Below, piece after piece: positions 53,488 through 63,033 of a DNA stretch of 64,000 bases. A program made the translations under genes and the position numbers. The number at the start of each line of letters is the position of its first letter. The stretch's first letter is position 1. The stretch lies in the NCBI RefSeq assembly GCF_016785185.1, contig NZ_JAEKDY010000004.1. One strand, given 5' to 3'. The notes beneath the pieces are model-generated. The model was not told where the DNA came from. It saw nothing but the letters and a program-made list of their open reading frames with translations, and did not search any database. The stretch comes from Heyndrickxia sporothermodurans. GTDB taxonomy: Bacteria > Bacillota > Bacilli > Bacillales > Bacillaceae_C.

Positions 53488-54722
53488 TCACCTTTTCCAA
53501 TAATAGCAAGTCTCTTTGTTCTTTCTCTAATTTCTTCGGGGTCGACTTTTATCCTCGCAACACCTGTTTCCATTGCTGCTTTTGCAACAGCCGCTGCTAC
53601 TGCAGGTGCAACACGTGGATCGAAAGGACGTGGGATAACATAATCAGCGTTTAATTCAGTTTCACTTATTAATTCAGCAATTGCTTCAACAGCCGCTATT
53701 TTCATTTCCTCATTAATATGTGTTGCTCGAACATCTAATGCTCCCCTGAAAATTCCAGGAAAAGCAAGAACATTATTTACTTGATTAGGAAAGTCGGAAC
53801 GACCTGTCCCAATCACTTTCGCACCTGCTTGTTTTGCATCGTCCGGCATAATTTCCGGATCCGGATTTGCCATAGCAAAAATAATGGCATCTGTTTTCAT
53901 CGATTCTACCATTTCTTTTGTTAATGCACCTGCTACTGAAACACCAATAAATACATCGGCGCCTTCAATGACATCTGCAAGGGCTCCTTCTTTACGCTCA
54001 CGATTTGTGTATTTCGCCACTTCGGATTTGATATCATTCATTCCGAAAGTTCTACCTTCAAAAATAGCCCCTTTTGAATCACACATAATGATATCGCGTA
54101 CACCGTAATGGTAAAGGAGACGAATAATGGCAATTCCGGCTGCTCCGGCACCACTGGCAACTACTTTTATTTCAGACATTTTCTTACCGACGAGTTTTAA
54201 TGCATTAACAAGACCTGCAACAGTTACGATCGCCGTTCCATGCTGATCATCGTGAAAAACAGGAATATTCGCTTCTTTTTTCAGTCTTTCTTCGACCTCA
54301 AAACAATTTGGTGCAGCAATATCTTCTAAGTTTACACCACCAAAAGTAGGCTCCAACAGTTTAACCGTTTCAACAATTTTATCTACATCCGTTGAATTCA
54401 AACAGATAGGAAACGCATCAACACCGGCAAAACTTTTGAATAATACTGCTTTTCCTTCCATAACAGGTAACGCTGCCTCCGGTCCAATATTCCCTAATCC
54501 TAAAACAGCCGTTCCATCGGTTACAACAGCAACCATATTGCCTTTCATCGTATATTCATATACAGTTTCAGGTTTGTCATAGATCATTTTACATGGTTCT
54601 GCTACTCCCGGTGAGTATGCTAAACTTAAATCTTTTGCATTCTTTACATTAACTTTTGATTTAGATTCTAGTTTTCCTTTATTTATACGATGCATATGTA
54701 GCGCTTCTTCTCGCAAAGTCAA
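53484..54722 (-). CDS. ytsJ: NAD(P)-dependent malic enzyme
   Basis: Decarboxylates malate to pyruvate and makes NAD(P)H. The 412 residues show SLAYSPGVAEPCKMI, the metal-binding EDIAAPNCFEVEERL and HDDQHGTAIVT, and the nucleotide site VVASGAGAAGIAIIRLL. The TTG at 54722 is chosen: GGAG lies 8 bases upstream and it gives MTLREEALHMHRIN as in homologues. By order it corresponds to B. subtilis YtsJ (an NADP-preferring enzyme), but cofactor preference is not certain from sequence. Confidence 0.92.
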   Translation of the reverse strand: MTLREEALHMHRINKGKLESKSKVNVKNAKDLSLAYSPGVAEPCKMIYDKPETVYEYTMKGNMVAVVTDGTAVLGLGNIGPEAALPVMEGKAVLFKSFAGVDAFPICLNSTDVDKIVETVKLLEPTFGGVNLEDIAAPNCFEVEERLKKEANIPVFHDDQHGTAIVTVAGLVNALKLVGKKMSEIKVVASGAGAAGIAIIRLLYHYGVRDIIMCDSKGAIFEGRTFGMNDIKSEVAKYTNRERKEGALADVIEGADVFIGVSVAGALTKEMVESMKTDAIIFAMANPDPEIMPDDAKQAGAKVIGTGRSDFPNQVNNVLAFPGIFRGALDVRATHINEEMKIAAVEAIAELISETELNADYVIPRPFDPRVAPAVAAAVAKAAMETGVARIKVDPEEIRERTKRLAIIGKGE

Positions 54723-54761
54723 AGTTTCCACTCCTTTTTACTACAAACGATAAACAATTAG

Positions 54762-54774
54762 GTGGTCTGACCAC
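54762..54774. promoter_or_regulatory. GntR operator at the malic enzyme promoter
   Basis: GTGGTCTGACCAC is a perfect palindrome that contains TGGTCTGACCA, an exact fit to the FadR-subfamily GntR consensus TNGTNNNACNA. A half-site TTGGTC follows. It lies about 15 bases downstream of the predicted -10. Confidence 0.8.
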
Positions 54775-54789
54775 ATTGGTCTATTAAAT

Positions 54790-54817
54790 AATATAACATA
54801 TTTCCCTTTTTAGTGAA
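54790..54817 (-). promoter_or_regulatory. Sigma-A promoter of mae-gntR-accDA
   Basis: TTCACT (complement of 54812-54817), a 16-base spacer and TATATT (complement of 54790-54795) on the minus strand, immediately upstream of the GntR operator. Confidence 0.6.
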
Positions 54818-54874
54818 AAATAATATTAAACTTGTTTACAGAACTTAAGATATTATTCGTAAAAAAGTAGAATC

Positions 54875-57800
54875 CTATTGCAAAATCACATTTTGCTTAC
54901 CTAATAAACGGACTAGCTCCTCTAAACATTGATTAGTAGGATTGACCCAATCCATTCTAGGAAGTTGAATCGTTGTTTGCGTATGTTCATAAAATAAAAT
55001 AACAGGAACACTCCCATGATGTGATTGAATGATTTCCTTAATACGGCTTAAACTTTCATGGGACTGAAACAAATATGGAATACGAAGAAAAAGTTTCTTA
55101 TTGGCGTCTTCTAAATCTTTCATATCGATCATTTTTTGTATAATTAATTGTGTTGAATCATTTCTTACTTCAACCGTTCCTTCAAGTAGTGCTACTTGCC
55201 CTTGTTTACATAATCTACTGTATTGTCGATAACTTTTCGGAAATAATACCCCTTCCATTTCACCACTGGAATCACTAATTTTAACGAAACACATTTGTTC
55301 CCCTTTTTTTGTACGGATGGTTTTTACTTCATTTAAGTAAACTCCTAGTTTCACGTGTTTTTGATGATTAGAAATAGAAATTATCGTGTCATTCGTATAA
55401 TTGTTAATTAAATCTTGAAATGGACGAATAGGGTGGTCTGATAAATACAGTCCGAGTACTTGTTTTTCAAAAGAAAGTTTATCGATAATACTAATTGGTT
55501 CCATTTCCACATACTTTGGTTTAATTTGAAAAAATTCATCATCAGAAAATAAGTCTTCCATATTGTCACTTGGATTGACGAGTTCAGCATGTTGCAAGGC
55601 TACATCAATACTTGCCAAAAGTGTTGCACGATCAACCTGAAACTCATCAAACGCTCCGGAAAACACTAGATTTTCAATCGTTTTCCGATTAATAGAAAGA
55701 TGTGTCGTTCGAATGCAAAAGTCGAATAAATCACTAAAAGGCTTCGATGCTCTTGCATGTAAAATATCTTTTAGTGCTACACCACCTAGCCCTTTTATCG
55801 CCGCTAAACTAAAAAGGATGGAACCTTTTTCCACTTTAAAAAAATAATGACTTTTGTTAATAGATGGTGGAAGCACTTGAATATTCATCTGTTTCGCTTC
55901 TCGTATATATTGTGCAATCTTATCTGCATTTCCAATAGCTGATGTTAATAATGAAGCCATAAAATATAGCGGGAAATGAGCTTTTAAATATGCGAGTTGG
56001 TATGCGATAAAGCTATAGGCAACAGCATGGCTTCGGTTAAATCCATAGTTAGCAAATCGGACAATTAAATCGTATATTTCATTGGCTGTTTTCTCGTTAT
56101 AACCATTATTAATAGCCCCTTTTACAAAATGAATCCTTTCCTGATCTAGCACATCTTTCTTCTTTTTACTTACAGCCCTTCGAAGTAAATCCGCTTCTCC
56201 TAACGAAAAACCAGCCATTCTTGAGGCAATTTGCATAATTTGCTCCTGGTATATGATAACGCCATACGTTTTCTTTAGAATTGGTTCTAAATCTTGATGT
56301 GGATACTGTATCATTTCTTTTCCATGTTTTCGATCAATGTATAAAGGGATATTTTCCATTGGACCGGGACGGTAAAGCGCATTAACTGCGACAATATCCT
56401 CAAAATCAGTTGGTTTTAACCTTTTTAAAACACTTCGCATCCCTTCCGATTCTAACTGGAAAATACCCGTTGTGTTTCCTTCACTTAATAATTGATAGGT
56501 CTTTTCATCATCTAAAGGAATTTGATCGATATTTATTTTACTGCCTGTACCTTTTTGAATACTCGCTACTATCCGTTCAATTAATGATAAATTTCGCAGT
56601 CCTAGAAAATCCATCTTTAATAAGCCAATCTCTTCTAAGATGTCCATTGGATATTGTGTTAAATAACTACCTGTATGTCCATCTTGGATGGGGATAAGGT
56701 TAACTAGCGGTTCTTCACTGATGACGACACCCGCTGCGTGTGTTGAAACATGACGTGGAATTCCTTCAATTTTTAATGCTGTTTGAAAAAGTTTTTGATG
56801 TAATTCAGATTCTCCAACAAATTCCTGTAGTTTCTTTGATTCCTTAAACGCTTGTTTTAATGTTATACCGAGTTTACTGGGTATCATCCTTGACAATTGC
56901 TCTAATTCCTTTGTATTAAAGCCAAATACCCTAGCGACATCTCTTGCTGCAGCCTTAGCGGCAAATGTTCCAAATGTAATTATTTGTGCTACATGTAACT
57001 GCCCGTACTTTTCAGTTACATATTGTATGACCTCATCCCGGCGATGATCAGGAAAATCAATATCAATATCAGGCATTGTAATTCGCTCAGGATTTAAAAA
57101 ACGTTCAAAAAGTAAGTCGTGTTCAATTGGGTCGACATTCGTAATTTTTAATACATAGGCGACAAGAGAGCCAGCTGCTGAACCTCGTCCAGGACCAGTT
57201 AATATTCCGTTATTACGGGCAAATTTCATAAAATCCGAAACAATAAGGAAATAATCACTAAATTTCATTTGATTAATTATCGTTAATTCATAAGATAAAC
57301 GTTCCCAATAAATCGGTTCTGGGTGATCAAATCTTTCTCGCAATCCCTGTTCACAGTATTCCTTTAATGCTTGGTCAGAGGTTTCTCCCGGTGGTAATGG
57401 GAATTTTGGAAGAAGTTTTCTCCCCATTTCAATTTGTAATTGACACGAATTTGCTACAAGTACTGTATTTTCTAATGCGTTTATATGTTCGGAGAACGCT
57501 TCAACCATACTTTGTTTATCTTTCAAATCATATTCTTCTGAAGGAAGTTTTTTTCGATCATCATCACTAAGTTTCTTATTTTCATTGATAGCAAGTAAGC
57601 ATTCATGACTAAAGCTGTCACTCTTTTCCAAATATTGCACATCATTCGTAACGATAAGTTTTATCTTGCATTTTTTTGAAAGGTGAACGAGCTTTTCTTC
57701 TATTATCTTTTCTTCAGGAAGCTGATGATTCTGTATAGAAAAATAGAAAGAATCCTCTTCAAAAATATTTTTAAAAATAGTTGCGATTTTTTCAGCTTTT

Positions 57801-58225
57801 TCTTCTTCTCCGCGCAATAAATACTGTTCAATTTCGCCATTTATTCCGGGTGTAAAGCCAAATAACCCTTTATGGTACCCTTTTAACCATTTTATCGGAA
57901 TACCATTTGGTGATTTTGTTTGGACTGTACTTGAAAGTTTTAATAAATTATTATATCCCGTTGTATTTTTAGCTAATAGAACGAGTGGATAAGATGTTTC
58001 TTTATCCATTTCACTGATAACATCTATTGTTAATCCGATAATTGGCTTAATCTGATTTTTTATACATTCTTTATAAAACGGAATGACACCGTAAAGTACA
58101 TTTCGATCGGTAATAGCCAATGTATGATATTGAAGCTCTTTAGCTTTTTCAACTAGTTTTTTAATTGAGATAGTGCTAGATAATAAGCTATATGCAGTTG
58201 TTATTTGTAAATGGACAAATGACAT
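54875..58225 (-). CDS. dnaE: DNA polymerase III subunit alpha, DnaE type
   Basis: Second replicative polymerase of Firmicutes that extends RNA primers before PolC takes over. About 1116 residues: an N-terminal PHP domain (FVHLQITTAYSLLSS, ITDRNVLYG), the C-family palm with PDIDIDFPDHRRDEVI, RFANYGFNRSHAVAYSFIAY in the fingers, an HhH region, and a C-terminal OB domain (VKLGVYLNEVKTIRTKKGEQMCFVKISD). AAAGGTGGG precedes the ATG at 58225. Confidence 0.96.
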   Translation of the reverse strand: MSFVHLQITTAYSLLSSTISIKKLVEKAKELQYHTLAITDRNVLYGVIPFYKECIKNQIKPIIGLTIDVISEMDKETSYPLVLLAKNTTGYNNLLKLSSTVQTKSPNGIPIKWLKGYHKGLFGFTPGINGEIEQYLLRGEEEKAEKIATIFKNIFEEDSFYFSIQNHQLPEEKIIEEKLVHLSKKCKIKLIVTNDVQYLEKSDSFSHECLLAINENKKLSDDDRKKLPSEEYDLKDKQSMVEAFSEHINALENTVLVANSCQLQIEMGRKLLPKFPLPPGETSDQALKEYCEQGLRERFDHPEPIYWERLSYELTIINQMKFSDYFLIVSDFMKFARNNGILTGPGRGSAAGSLVAYVLKITNVDPIEHDLLFERFLNPERITMPDIDIDFPDHRRDEVIQYVTEKYGQLHVAQIITFGTFAAKAAARDVARVFGFNTKELEQLSRMIPSKLGITLKQAFKESKKLQEFVGESELHQKLFQTALKIEGIPRHVSTHAAGVVISEEPLVNLIPIQDGHTGSYLTQYPMDILEEIGLLKMDFLGLRNLSLIERIVASIQKGTGSKINIDQIPLDDEKTYQLLSEGNTTGIFQLESEGMRSVLKRLKPTDFEDIVAVNALYRPGPMENIPLYIDRKHGKEMIQYPHQDLEPILKKTYGVIIYQEQIMQIASRMAGFSLGEADLLRRAVSKKKKDVLDQERIHFVKGAINNGYNEKTANEIYDLIVRFANYGFNRSHAVAYSFIAYQLAYLKAHFPLYFMASLLTSAIGNADKIAQYIREAKQMNIQVLPPSINKSHYFFKVEKGSILFSLAAIKGLGGVALKDILHARASKPFSDLFDFCIRTTHLSINRKTIENLVFSGAFDEFQVDRATLLASIDVALQHAELVNPSDNMEDLFSDDEFFQIKPKYVEMEPISIIDKLSFEKQVLGLYLSDHPIRPFQDLINNYTNDTIISISNHQKHVKLGVYLNEVKTIRTKKGEQMCFVKISDSSGEMEGVLFPKSYRQYSRLCKQGQVALLEGTVEVRNDSTQLIIQKMIDMKDLEDANKKLFLRIPYLFQSHESLSRIKEIIQSHHGSVPVILFYEHTQTTIQLPRMDWVNPTNQCLEELVRLLGKQNVILQ

Positions 58226-58395
58226 TCTCTTCCCACCTTTCAATTGAAATCTTTATTCATATTATAAGACCTCCATTAAAAAAAAGAAAATATGTTCCCA
58301 TATTAACTTTTATTTTTTCGGATTCCATTACATATCAGCGTTAGTTGTCCCATATATATTAATAGTGAATGGTTATACAGTTTGGAGTGATTTCA

Positions 58396-58731
58396 ATGGA
58401 CGAAGCATTCTTCCCTGCCTTTTTTAATAGTTTTTTTATCGCCTTCGGTGTAATGATAGGCGGGTCTTTAATTGGGGCCGGCTTGGCAACATTTATCACT
58501 GGAGAACAAGTTTTAACGGGGATTACGAAGATTTCAAAAAATTTGCGGATTTGGGCCATTATTGCAGCCATCGGCGGGACATTTGATACAGTATATAGCT
58601 TTGAAAAAGGCTTTTTGAATGGAGAAATCAAAGATTTATTTAAACAATTTCTATTAATCTTATCGGCAATGGGAGGGGCGAATACTGCAGCGCTTATCAT
58701 ACTATGGTTAACACAGGAGGAAATCCAATGA
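58396..58731 (+). CDS. ytrH: Sporulation membrane protein YtrH
   Basis: 111 residues with three hydrophobic segments (GVMIGGSLIGAGLATFI; IWAIIAAIGGTFDTVY; LLILSAMGGANTAALIILWL). It matches YtrH of B. subtilis in size and position. YtrH is a mother-cell protein needed for full spore resistance. GGAGTG lies 6 bases before the ATG at 58396. A faint sigma-E-like pair (CATAT near 58331, CATATATA at 58351) lies upstream. Divergent from dnaE. Confidence 0.88.
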   Translation: MDEAFFPAFFNSFFIAFGVMIGGSLIGAGLATFITGEQVLTGITKISKNLRIWAIIAAIGGTFDTVYSFEKGFLNGEIKDLFKQFLLILSAMGGANTAALIILWLTQEEIQ

Positions 58732-59228
58732 GAATTCCACCATTGTATCATCGTCCTTCATGGCAAAGATTCATTGCCGGCATCGTTATCGGCGGCTGTA
58801 TTAGTTGGCTTGTCTTTTTATTTATGTATGGTGTTATGCAGGAAAAACATGCAAAGAAAATAAAATTCCAACAAGAAACAATCGATAATTTAAAACAAGA
58901 CATAAAAATTTGGCAAGATGAGTATAAAGAGTTAAATCGAAAAAATGCGGAGCTCTTAATTATTCAAAATGTACAAGTGAAAATAACAGACTTTGAAAAG
59001 TATAATATCGATTTACAAAGTAAAATTGAAGCGGAGAATAAGGTGAAGGAAGACTTGAAATCATTAATTGCAAATGACTTAAACAATACAGTTAAAAATA
59101 AAGAGTTAATAATAAAAGCAATTGAAAATAAGACAGTAAAATTTAATAATCGTCCATATAGATATGTCATAAAATCAATGATTTTTTACACAACGATTAG
59201 TATCGAACTCGAATTAAGGCTGAATTAA
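58728..59228 (+). CDS. ytrI: Sporulation membrane protein YtrI
   Basis: 166 residues with one membrane span near 15-37 (FIAGIVIGGCISWLVFLFMYGVM), then a long coiled coil (about 45-110) and a short C-terminal domain. The ATG overlaps the ytrH TGA (ATGA), with ACAGGAGG 7 bases upstream, so the two are translated together as in B. subtilis. Confidence 0.87.
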   Translation: MRIPPLYHRPSWQRFIAGIVIGGCISWLVFLFMYGVMQEKHAKKIKFQQETIDNLKQDIKIWQDEYKELNRKNAELLIIQNVQVKITDFEKYNIDLQSKIEAENKVKEDLKSLIANDLNNTVKNKELIIKAIENKTVKFNNRPYRYVIKSMIFYTTISIELELRLN

Positions 59229-59230
59229 AG

Positions 59231-59254
59231 AGACTAGAGCATAAACTCTAGTCT
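59231..59254. terminator. Hairpin between convergent ytrI and nrnA
   Basis: AGACTAGAG/CTCTAGTCT stem with a 6-nt loop, overlapping the end of nrnA. The T-tracts are weak on both sides. Confidence 0.5.
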
Positions 59255-60183
59255 TTGCAAACAGCCTTTAAATCGTTTATTACATGTTCGGCTTCATCCC
59301 AAGAATAAATAGAGGCACCTGCAGCCAATGGATGGCCCCCGCCATTATATTTTTTTGCAATTTGGTTGATAACTGGTCCTTTTGAGCGTAATCGAACCCT
59401 AATTTGGTCCTCTTCTTCAATAAAGAAGCACCACGCTTTCATTCCTCGGACATTCCCTAATGAACTTACAAGTAATGAGGCTTCTGAAGGAATGACTTCA
59501 AATTGTTTAAGAATGTCCGCACTTAGTTTCACAACTGCCGCACCATCTTCAAACATTTTAAAGTTTTGCAAAACATATCCTTGTAATTTAATCACTTTTG
59601 GATCTAGCTCATACAATTTGTCATATAATTCATTTCGATCGAACGAATATTTGATTAACTCCCCTGCGTAATCAAATGTTTTTTGCGTTGTGCTAGGGTA
59701 TAAAAATCTTCCCGTATCCCCAACGATACCACCATAAATCAATCGTGCTGCTTCATCATTCATTTTCAGCCCTTTATCAGCACCAAATAAATAGAAATCG
59801 TAAATCATTTCACTCACAGATGATGCCGTCGTATCTACCCAAAGTAGATCACCATAAGCATCTTCGTTCGGGTGATGATCAATTTTAATTAGCTTATCAC
59901 CTAAAGAATAGCGACGATCACATATTCTTTCTTCATTTGCCGTATCACAAACAATAACGAGTGCTCCATGAAAGGTTTCATCCGAGATTACATCGAGTTT
60001 TTTTAAAAACTCAAGTGAAGGATCGGGCTTACCAACAGCATACACTTGTTTATTTGGAAAGGAGGTACGCAAAATTTCGACTAGTCCCCCTTGTGACCCG
60101 TAAGCATCCGGGTCTGGGCGAACATGGCGATGAACAATAATTGTCTCATATTGTTTTATTGTTTCTAGTATTTTATCCTTCAT
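59248..60183 (-). CDS. nrnA: Oligoribonuclease / pAp phosphatase NrnA
   Basis: DHH-DHHA1 phosphoesterase that degrades 2-5 nt RNAs and dephosphorylates pAp. The 311 residues show VHRHVRPDPDAYGSQGG (metal ligands), VIVCDTANEERI, the DHH motif KIDHHPNED and the C-terminal GGGHPLAAGA of DHHA1. Size and neighbours match B. subtilis ytqI/nrnA. Confidence 0.95.
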   Translation of the reverse strand: MKDKILETIKQYETIIVHRHVRPDPDAYGSQGGLVEILRTSFPNKQVYAVGKPDPSLEFLKKLDVISDETFHGALVIVCDTANEERICDRRYSLGDKLIKIDHHPNEDAYGDLLWVDTTASSVSEMIYDFYLFGADKGLKMNDEAARLIYGGIVGDTGRFLYPSTTQKTFDYAGELIKYSFDRNELYDKLYELDPKVIKLQGYVLQNFKMFEDGAAVVKLSADILKQFEVIPSEASLLVSSLGNVRGMKAWCFFIEEEDQIRVRLRSKGPVINQIAKKYNGGGHPLAAGASIYSWDEAEHVINDLKAVCKD

Positions 60184-60286
60184 AAGTTCACACCTTCTTT
60201 AATTTGTCATATTAACTTTGTAGCTTTTTCATATAAAACTCGTTACAATGTAAACAATGTTGAATATTATATTTGGAGGGAACATT

Positions 60287-60592
60287 TTGCCTATAGTAGT
60301 GTTTTTCATTATATTATCATTGTCATTCTATGTATTCTATAAAATAAAATTTGTAAGAAGCCCATTGCCAATGGAGCGAAAATATTTATCAGGAAAATCA
60401 GGGATTTCATTAGGACTTTTCGTTGGTTTATTCGGTATTAATCAATTGTTTCTTCATCCATCAACTATTACCTATATTATCGGTGCAATTTTTATTATCC
60501 TAGGCTTCTTTAGCGTTTGGGCCGGAATAAAATCACTGCGATTTTACCGACCATACGTTATTAAAGAATTAGAAGAAATGAAACAACATTAA
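60287..60592 (+). CDS. ytpI: YtpI-like small membrane protein
   Basis: 101 residues with three hydrophobic segments (PIVVFFIILSLSFYVFYK; SLGLFVGLFGINQLFL; ITYIIGAIFIILGFFSVWAGI). Size and position between nrnA and ytoI match B. subtilis YtpI, of unknown function. TTGGAGGG is 6-7 bases before the TTG at 60287, which is preferred over ATG 60257. Confidence 0.82.
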   Translation: MPIVVFFIILSLSFYVFYKIKFVRSPLPMERKYLSGKSGISLGLFVGLFGINQLFLHPSTITYIIGAIFIILGFFSVWAGIKSLRFYRPYVIKELEEMKQH

Positions 60593-60598
60593 TTAATA

Positions 60599-60621
60599 AA
60601 AAAGCCAATGAATGGCTTTTT
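60599..60621. terminator. Bidirectional terminator ytpI / ytoI
   Basis: AAAAAGCCA/TGGCTTTTT stem with a 5-nt loop between the convergent genes. Confidence 0.85.
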
Positions 60622-61935
60622 TTATTTATCTATTAATTGACACATTAACAATGCTTTTCCGACGAGCTGGCCTTGATTAAATACTTCTACATCAATTTTC
60701 CCAAACTTTCTCCCCGCTTCGAGAATCGTAGGAACAACTTCGATTGTACTTTCAATTTGAACGGGTTTGATAAAATAAATCGTCATATTTTCAATAACGA
60801 TATCACCCTTTTTTTGCTTCTTCAATTTTCGGGTTGCCGCTTCATATACAAGCGTAGTAAAAACGCCATATGAAATTGTTCCAAGCGGATTCGTCATTTG
60901 TGGAGTAACCTCAAAAAAATAACTTTCTCTTTCTGCAGTTTCAGCAGCTGTCTCTATTTGTGTAGTAATAATATCATCAATCGTTTCACCAACTTGAGGC
61001 TGTCGTTGCGTCATTTGCAGCGCCTTCAATACATCCTGCCTGCTTATAATCCCAAATAAGCGATAATAGTCATCAACAACCGGAAGTACCTCTATCCCCT
61101 CCCAGATCATCATATGTGCAGCAGAAGTCACGCTTGTCTTTAAACCTACGGATATCGGATTTTTTGTCATTACTTTTTCAATCGTAAAGTGCTGATCAAA
61201 TTCTATTATATCTTTTGAAGTGACCATTCCAACGACTTTCATTCCTTGATCAACAACTGGAAAGCGGCTATGGGAAGTGATTCTATTTTTTTCATACCAT
61301 GTGCTTATTTGATCGTGAATCGTTAAATAAGCTGTTTGGTCTATTGGGGTAAAAATATCTTCTACTAAAATAATTTCCTTTTTAATTAATTGATCATAAA
61401 TCGCACGATTAATCATCGTTGCAACAGTAAACGTATCATAGCTGGTAGTCAAAATCGGCAATTCTAATTCATCCGCCAGCTTTTTCACCTCGTCCTCAGT
61501 ATCAAAGCCACCGGTGATCAACACAGCTGCTCCCGCTCTAAGCGCCAGTTCATGGGCTTTCGTCCGATTTCCAACGATTAATAGATTCCCTGCACCCGTG
61601 TATTTCATCATCGCTTCCAGCTTCATTGCACCGATAACAAATTTAGTTAATGTTTTATGTAACCCTTTTTTCCCTCCAAGCACCTGTCCATCGATAATAT
61701 TTACAATCTCCGCAAATGTCAGTTTTTCAATATTATTCTTTTTCTTACTTTCAATCCTAATCGTACCTACTCGTTCAATTGTACTAACATAGCCTTTATT
61801 TTCAGCATCTTTAATTGCTCTATATGCCGTTCCTTCACTCACATTTAAAGCCTTGGCAATTTGTCTTACGGAAATTTTCTCTCCAATGGGGAGGTGATCG
61901 ATGTATTCAAGTATTTGTTCATGTTTAGTTGCCAA
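60622..61935 (-). CDS. ytoI: YtoI-type HTH-DRTGG-CBS-hot-dog regulator
   Basis: About 437 residues with four modules: a winged helix (KISVRQIAKALNVSEGTAYRAIKDAENKGYVSTIERVGTIRI, 1-65), a DRTGG-like domain (about 80-180), paired CBS domains (PVVDQGMKVVGMVTSKDIIEFD; VLPVVDDYYRLFGIISRQDVL), and a C-terminal hot-dog thioesterase-like domain. This looks like a ligand-responsive transcription regulator; ligand and targets are unknown. TTG at 61935 (AAGGGTGA upstream, MATKHEQIL) is preferred over ATG 61995. Confidence 0.88.
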   Translation of the reverse strand: MATKHEQILEYIDHLPIGEKISVRQIAKALNVSEGTAYRAIKDAENKGYVSTIERVGTIRIESKKKNNIEKLTFAEIVNIIDGQVLGGKKGLHKTLTKFVIGAMKLEAMMKYTGAGNLLIVGNRTKAHELALRAGAAVLITGGFDTEDEVKKLADELELPILTTSYDTFTVATMINRAIYDQLIKKEIILVEDIFTPIDQTAYLTIHDQISTWYEKNRITSHSRFPVVDQGMKVVGMVTSKDIIEFDQHFTIEKVMTKNPISVGLKTSVTSAAHMMIWEGIEVLPVVDDYYRLFGIISRQDVLKALQMTQRQPQVGETIDDIITTQIETAAETAERESYFFEVTPQMTNPLGTISYGVFTTLVYEAATRKLKKQKKGDIVIENMTIYFIKPVQIESTIEVVPTILEAGRKFGKIDVEVFNQGQLVGKALLMCQLIDK

Positions 61936-62017
61936 GCTCTTCACCCTTTTCGCGACTTTTTCGTTAGATTTATTATAAGGTGAGGAGCCTGACAATTCAA
62001 TTATTAACGACTCTTCC

Positions 62018-62254
62018 TTAATTATGTGACTTTACACGTTTTGGTAACGGTTTATCTACATTTTTATTTGCTCGCTGTTTTTTCGGTGCATAAAGCCACG
62101 CTGTAAGATTGCCGGCAAAAACAAGCAAAGCTAAACCAAGCCAAGCAATGGAAAAAATACCGGCCTCATGTTGAACAGAAAAAGCTAAATGAGGTAAAGC
62201 ATAATAGAGCATTAATGCGGTTAATAAGATACATAGTAAATATCTATTTTTCAT
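62018..62254 (-). CDS. Small two-span membrane protein, unknown
   Basis: 78 residues: spans at about 4-22 (YLLCILLTALMLYYALPHL) and 33-55 (IFSIAWLGLALLVFAGNLTAWLY), then a basic tail PKKQRANKNVDKPLPKRVKSHN. I do not recognise the family. GGAGGGAG lies 5 bases before the ATG at 62254; the longer frame runs through the ytkL terminator. It lies between ytkL and ytoI. Confidence 0.7.
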   Translation of the reverse strand: MKNRYLLCILLTALMLYYALPHLAFSVQHEAGIFSIAWLGLALLVFAGNLTAWLYAPKKQRANKNVDKPLPKRVKSHN

Positions 62255-62318
62255 TGGACTCCCTCCAGTATTTAAGCTTGTATTATTGTATGCTCTTATA
62301 TTGAATTCCAACACAAAA

Positions 62319-62344
62319 ATACATCTGCTTTTAAACAGATGTAT
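62319..62344 (-). terminator. ytkL terminator
   Basis: ATACATCTG/CAGATGTAT stem with an 8-nt loop, followed by TTTTTGTG on the minus strand, 8 bases after ytkL. Confidence 0.8.
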
Positions 62345-62352
62345 CATTTTCG

Positions 62353-63033
62353 TTATAATTCAATAAATTCACCCGCACTCATTACCTTGCCATTTTTCTT
62401 TTCGAGTAAATCAATGAATTGATGTGGGTCTTTCTTAATTAATGGAAAGGTATTGTAATGAATCGGTACAACGGTTTTGGCATTTAAAAATTTTGCAGCG
62501 ATTGCAGCATCTTCCGGTCCCATCGTAAAGTTATCACCAATTGGTAAAAACGCTAGATCAATGGGGTGAAGCTCTCCGATTAATTTCATATCGGAAAACA
62601 ATCCTGTATCACCTGCATGGTAAATCGTTTTCCCTTCAACCATTAGCAACACACCTGTTGGCATTCCTAAATAAATAATCTCTTGATTTTCTGTGACTAA
62701 TGCTGAGCCATGAAATGCAGGGGTTAACTTCACCTTACCGAATTCAAATTCAAAAGATCCTCCAATATGCATCGGATGGGTGTTTAAACCTTGCCAGCTT
62801 AAATAATCTGCAATTTCATTATTAGCAATAACTACTGCTCCGCTTTGTTTTGCAATTTGCACAGTATCACCTACATGATCGTTATGACCGTGGGTTAAAA
62901 TAATATAATCAGGCTTCTCTTCCTCGACTTTTAAATCAGTTTGAGAATTACCATTAATAAACGGATCAAACAGAATTGTTTTTCCGTTTGTTTCTACCTT
63001 TACTATAGAGTGTCCATGATAAGATACTTTCAT
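62353..63033 (-). CDS. ytkL: UPF0173 metal-dependent hydrolase (YtkL)
   Basis: 226-residue metallo-beta-lactamase fold protein. Metal-binding motifs are THGHNDHVGD (HxHxDH), FHGSAL, HAGDTGLFSDMKLIG and the C-terminal VPIHYNTFPLI. It opens MKVSYHGHSIVKVETNG as in the UPF0173 family. Substrate is not established. AAAGGAGAG precedes the ATG. It is divergent from the M24 peptidase. Confidence 0.92.
   Translation of the reverse strand: MKVSYHGHSIVKVETNGKTILFDPFINGNSQTDLKVEEEKPDYIILTHGHNDHVGDTVQIAKQSGAVVIANNEIADYLSWQGLNTHPMHIGGSFEFEFGKVKLTPAFHGSALVTENQEIIYLGMPTGVLLMVEGKTIYHAGDTGLFSDMKLIGELHPIDLAFLPIGDNFTMGPEDAAIAAKFLNAKTVVPIHYNTFPLIKKDPHQFIDLLEKKNGKVMSAGEFIEL

Noticed and set aside
58359..58751. 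130-codon minus-strand ORF over ytrH
   Set aside because: ytrH and ytrI on the plus strand have ribosome-binding sites, overlap translationally and match known proteins; the opposite frame does not.
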